From assembly GCA_017407765.1 (NCBI GenBank), contig JAFQVZ010000117.1, positions 1 through 7,556 of the forward strand: a stretch of DNA of 7,556 nt, in the 5' to 3' direction. Origin of the DNA: Clostridia bacterium. Its GTDB lineage: Bacteria > Bacillota > Clostridia > Oscillospirales > Butyricicoccaceae. The notes beneath the pieces are model-generated. The model saw only the letters and a program-made list of their open reading frames with translations, did not search any database and was not told the DNA's origin. Positions 6,555 to 7,556 of this stretch are shown here, piece by piece. The translations under genes and the position numbers were made by a program. Position 1 is the stretch's first letter, and every line of letters begins with the position of its first letter.

Positions 6555-7556
6555 TTAAATCTTTTCAAAGCGGACAAAATGTCCGAGATTGGCTTCAAGC
6601 ATTGCCTCTGCAGCAACGATCCTTCCGCTGAAATCGGCGGCAAACATTCCCGGGACAGTGCCCATCATAGGTATATCAAGGACAAAGCTCTCATACCCTG
6701 CGGGCAGGACTTCGGTCTTGGCCGTTCCAAGCTGGATAAACAGCTTATCCCCTTCTCTTTTAACCACTGCCTTTCCGTAAGCACCATGGCTGTACTCTCC
6801 GCAATAATCATCAAGAGGATGGGCAAAGGGCACAGGATCCTTTGTCATTGCCATGAGTGCATTTCTCTGGCTGCTGCTGATTGCACCAAGCCTTTCAAGC
6901 TCGACCTTCATCTTCTGTGTCCAGTCGAGAGGCTCGAGGCCGAGAGCAAGGTCTGCAATGGCATAGCTTATGGCAAGCGGAGTCTGATTACGTTCGAGAT
7001 TTGTGAGGATGGCAAAGCTGACGTCTTCTCCGGGGATATATCCTACCTGGCTCTTATATCCATTGATGGTGCCGCCGTGATATACGAAAGTATGGCCGCG
7101 ATAAGACTCGATAAACCAGCCGAGACCGTAGGCAGTATGGGTGACCTCAGGGAAATACATATCGGTCATCTCGCCCGGCTTGATGATCATCTGAGGTGTG
7201 TGCAGGTCATTTGCTCGCTCCTTCGAGAAATAACGCACACCGTCAAGCTCACCCTCGCCTGCCTGCAGCCTTGCCCATATAGCAAGGTCGCGAACGCTGG
7301 AGCTTACGCAGCCGGCACAGCCGACATTGGATATATCAAGATAAGGAATTGGGCGCACCTCGCCGTCTATCAGCGCATTGGGCTGAGCAACATTATCAGC
7401 AATACCGCGGAATTGTGCCGGCAGACAATATGTACGAGTCATCCCGAGAGGATCGAGTATCCTTTCTTTTACAAAAGCATCCCATGTCATTCCCGACACC
7501 TCTTCAACAACAACTGTTGCAAGGCTGAACATATGATTCTGATAGTTCATGCGTGC
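6555..7556 (-). CDS. Serine hydrolase of the beta-lactamase/PBP4* (class C) family, C-terminal part
   Basis: The last 333 residues of a penicillin-binding-protein-like serine hydrolase. The frame is open to the window edge, and the first in-frame ATG (7550) is internal, because it falls inside the conserved YxN region: NYQNHMFSLATVVVEEVSG, with Tyr5 and Asn7 of the visible part as the catalytic-site motif. The SxxK motif with the nucleophilic serine and any signal peptide would lie upstream. Further family marks are DPLGM near 35–39 and the third active-site motif as HGGTINGYKS at about 160–169, which replaces KTG. Residues from about 245 to the end look like the small beta-rich C-terminal domain (DUF3471 type) often attached to these enzymes. 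They may be esterases, peptidases or D-amino-acid-processing enzymes; the substrate is unknown, and resistance to beta-lactams should not be assumed. No clear terminator follows. Confidence 0.88.
   Translation of the reverse strand, partial: ARMNYQNHMFSLATVVVEEVSGMTWDAFVKERILDPLGMTRTYCLPAQFRGIADNVAQPNALIDGEVRPIPYLDISNVGCAGCVSSSVRDLAIWARLQAGEGELDGVRYFSKERANDLHTPQMIIKPGEMTDMYFPEVTHTAYGLGWFIESYRGHTFVYHGGTINGYKSQVGYIPGEDVSFAILTNLERNQTPLAISYAIADLALGLEPLDWTQKMKVELERLGAISSSQRNALMAMTKDPVPFAHPLDDYCGEYSHGAYGKAVVKREGDKLFIQLGTAKTEVLPAGYESFVLDIPMMGTVPGMFAADFSGRIVAAEAMLEANLGHFVRFEKI

Noticed and set aside
6571..6585. Short hairpin CGGACA-AAA-TGTCCG at the end of the serine hydrolase gene
   Set aside because: It lies within the coding sequence and is not followed by a T-tract on the transcribed strand, so it is not a convincing terminator.
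6490..7556. Beta-lactam resistance gene
   Set aside because: The third active-site motif is HGG and the C-terminus has an added DUF3471-like domain, typical of varied serine hydrolases; nothing shows antibiotic hydrolysis.

Overview
This window is an ordinary but well-organised chromosomal stretch from a Gram-positive bacterium, most likely class Clostridia. Family is uncertain; an Oscillospiraceae (Ruminococcus-like) or Lachnospiraceae member would fit. The support is the gene order bL19–signal peptidase I–RbgA–RNase HII–YraN, which resembles the Firmicutes rplS/ylqF/rnhB neighbourhood, followed by tig–clpP–clpX. Strong AGGAGG-type ribosome binding sites, a TTG start and a medium GC content agree with this. 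All ten protein genes lie on the minus strand, so transcription runs from high to low coordinates. No RNA gene, mobile element, CRISPR array, phage gene or origin was found, and no stretch over 300 bases lacks a gene.

Layout in the direction of transcription. (1) 7556–6555: C-terminal part of a serine beta-lactamase-like hydrolase, cut by the window edge. (2) 6554–6417: the only sizeable intergenic region. It holds a good housekeeping-sigma promoter with an extended -10, two A-tracts upstream of the -35, and an inverted repeat over the -35. (3) rplS (bL19), followed by a GC-rich hairpin plus T-tract that should act as a full or partial terminator. (4) A tight run lepB–rbgA–rnhB–yraN: 1-nt gap between lepB and rbgA, 4-nt gap between rbgA and rnhB, 11-nt overlap between rnhB and yraN. 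(5) A calcineurin-like metallophosphoesterase 19 nt after yraN. (6) tig, clpP and clpX; clpX runs off the left edge with its first 285 residues visible.

The genes form two functional groups that appear joined by short spacers: ribosome and translation-linked housekeeping (bL19, the 50S assembly GTPase RbgA, RNase HII, YraN, signal peptidase I), and protein folding and turnover at and after the ribosome exit (trigger factor, ClpP, ClpX). Several start codons needed correction from the longest open frame: lepB, rbgA (TTG), rnhB and yraN all begin downstream of the first possible ATG.

I did not find a novel system. The points worth a second look are regulatory and small-scale: the rplS promoter architecture, the terminator-like hairpin inside the operon, translational coupling with a TTG start, a TTKK repeat in the trigger factor tail, an N-R-E-D G4 motif in RbgA, and an absence of TTA, CTA and TCA codons across clpX–clpP–tig that leaves a very long open frame on the opposite strand.
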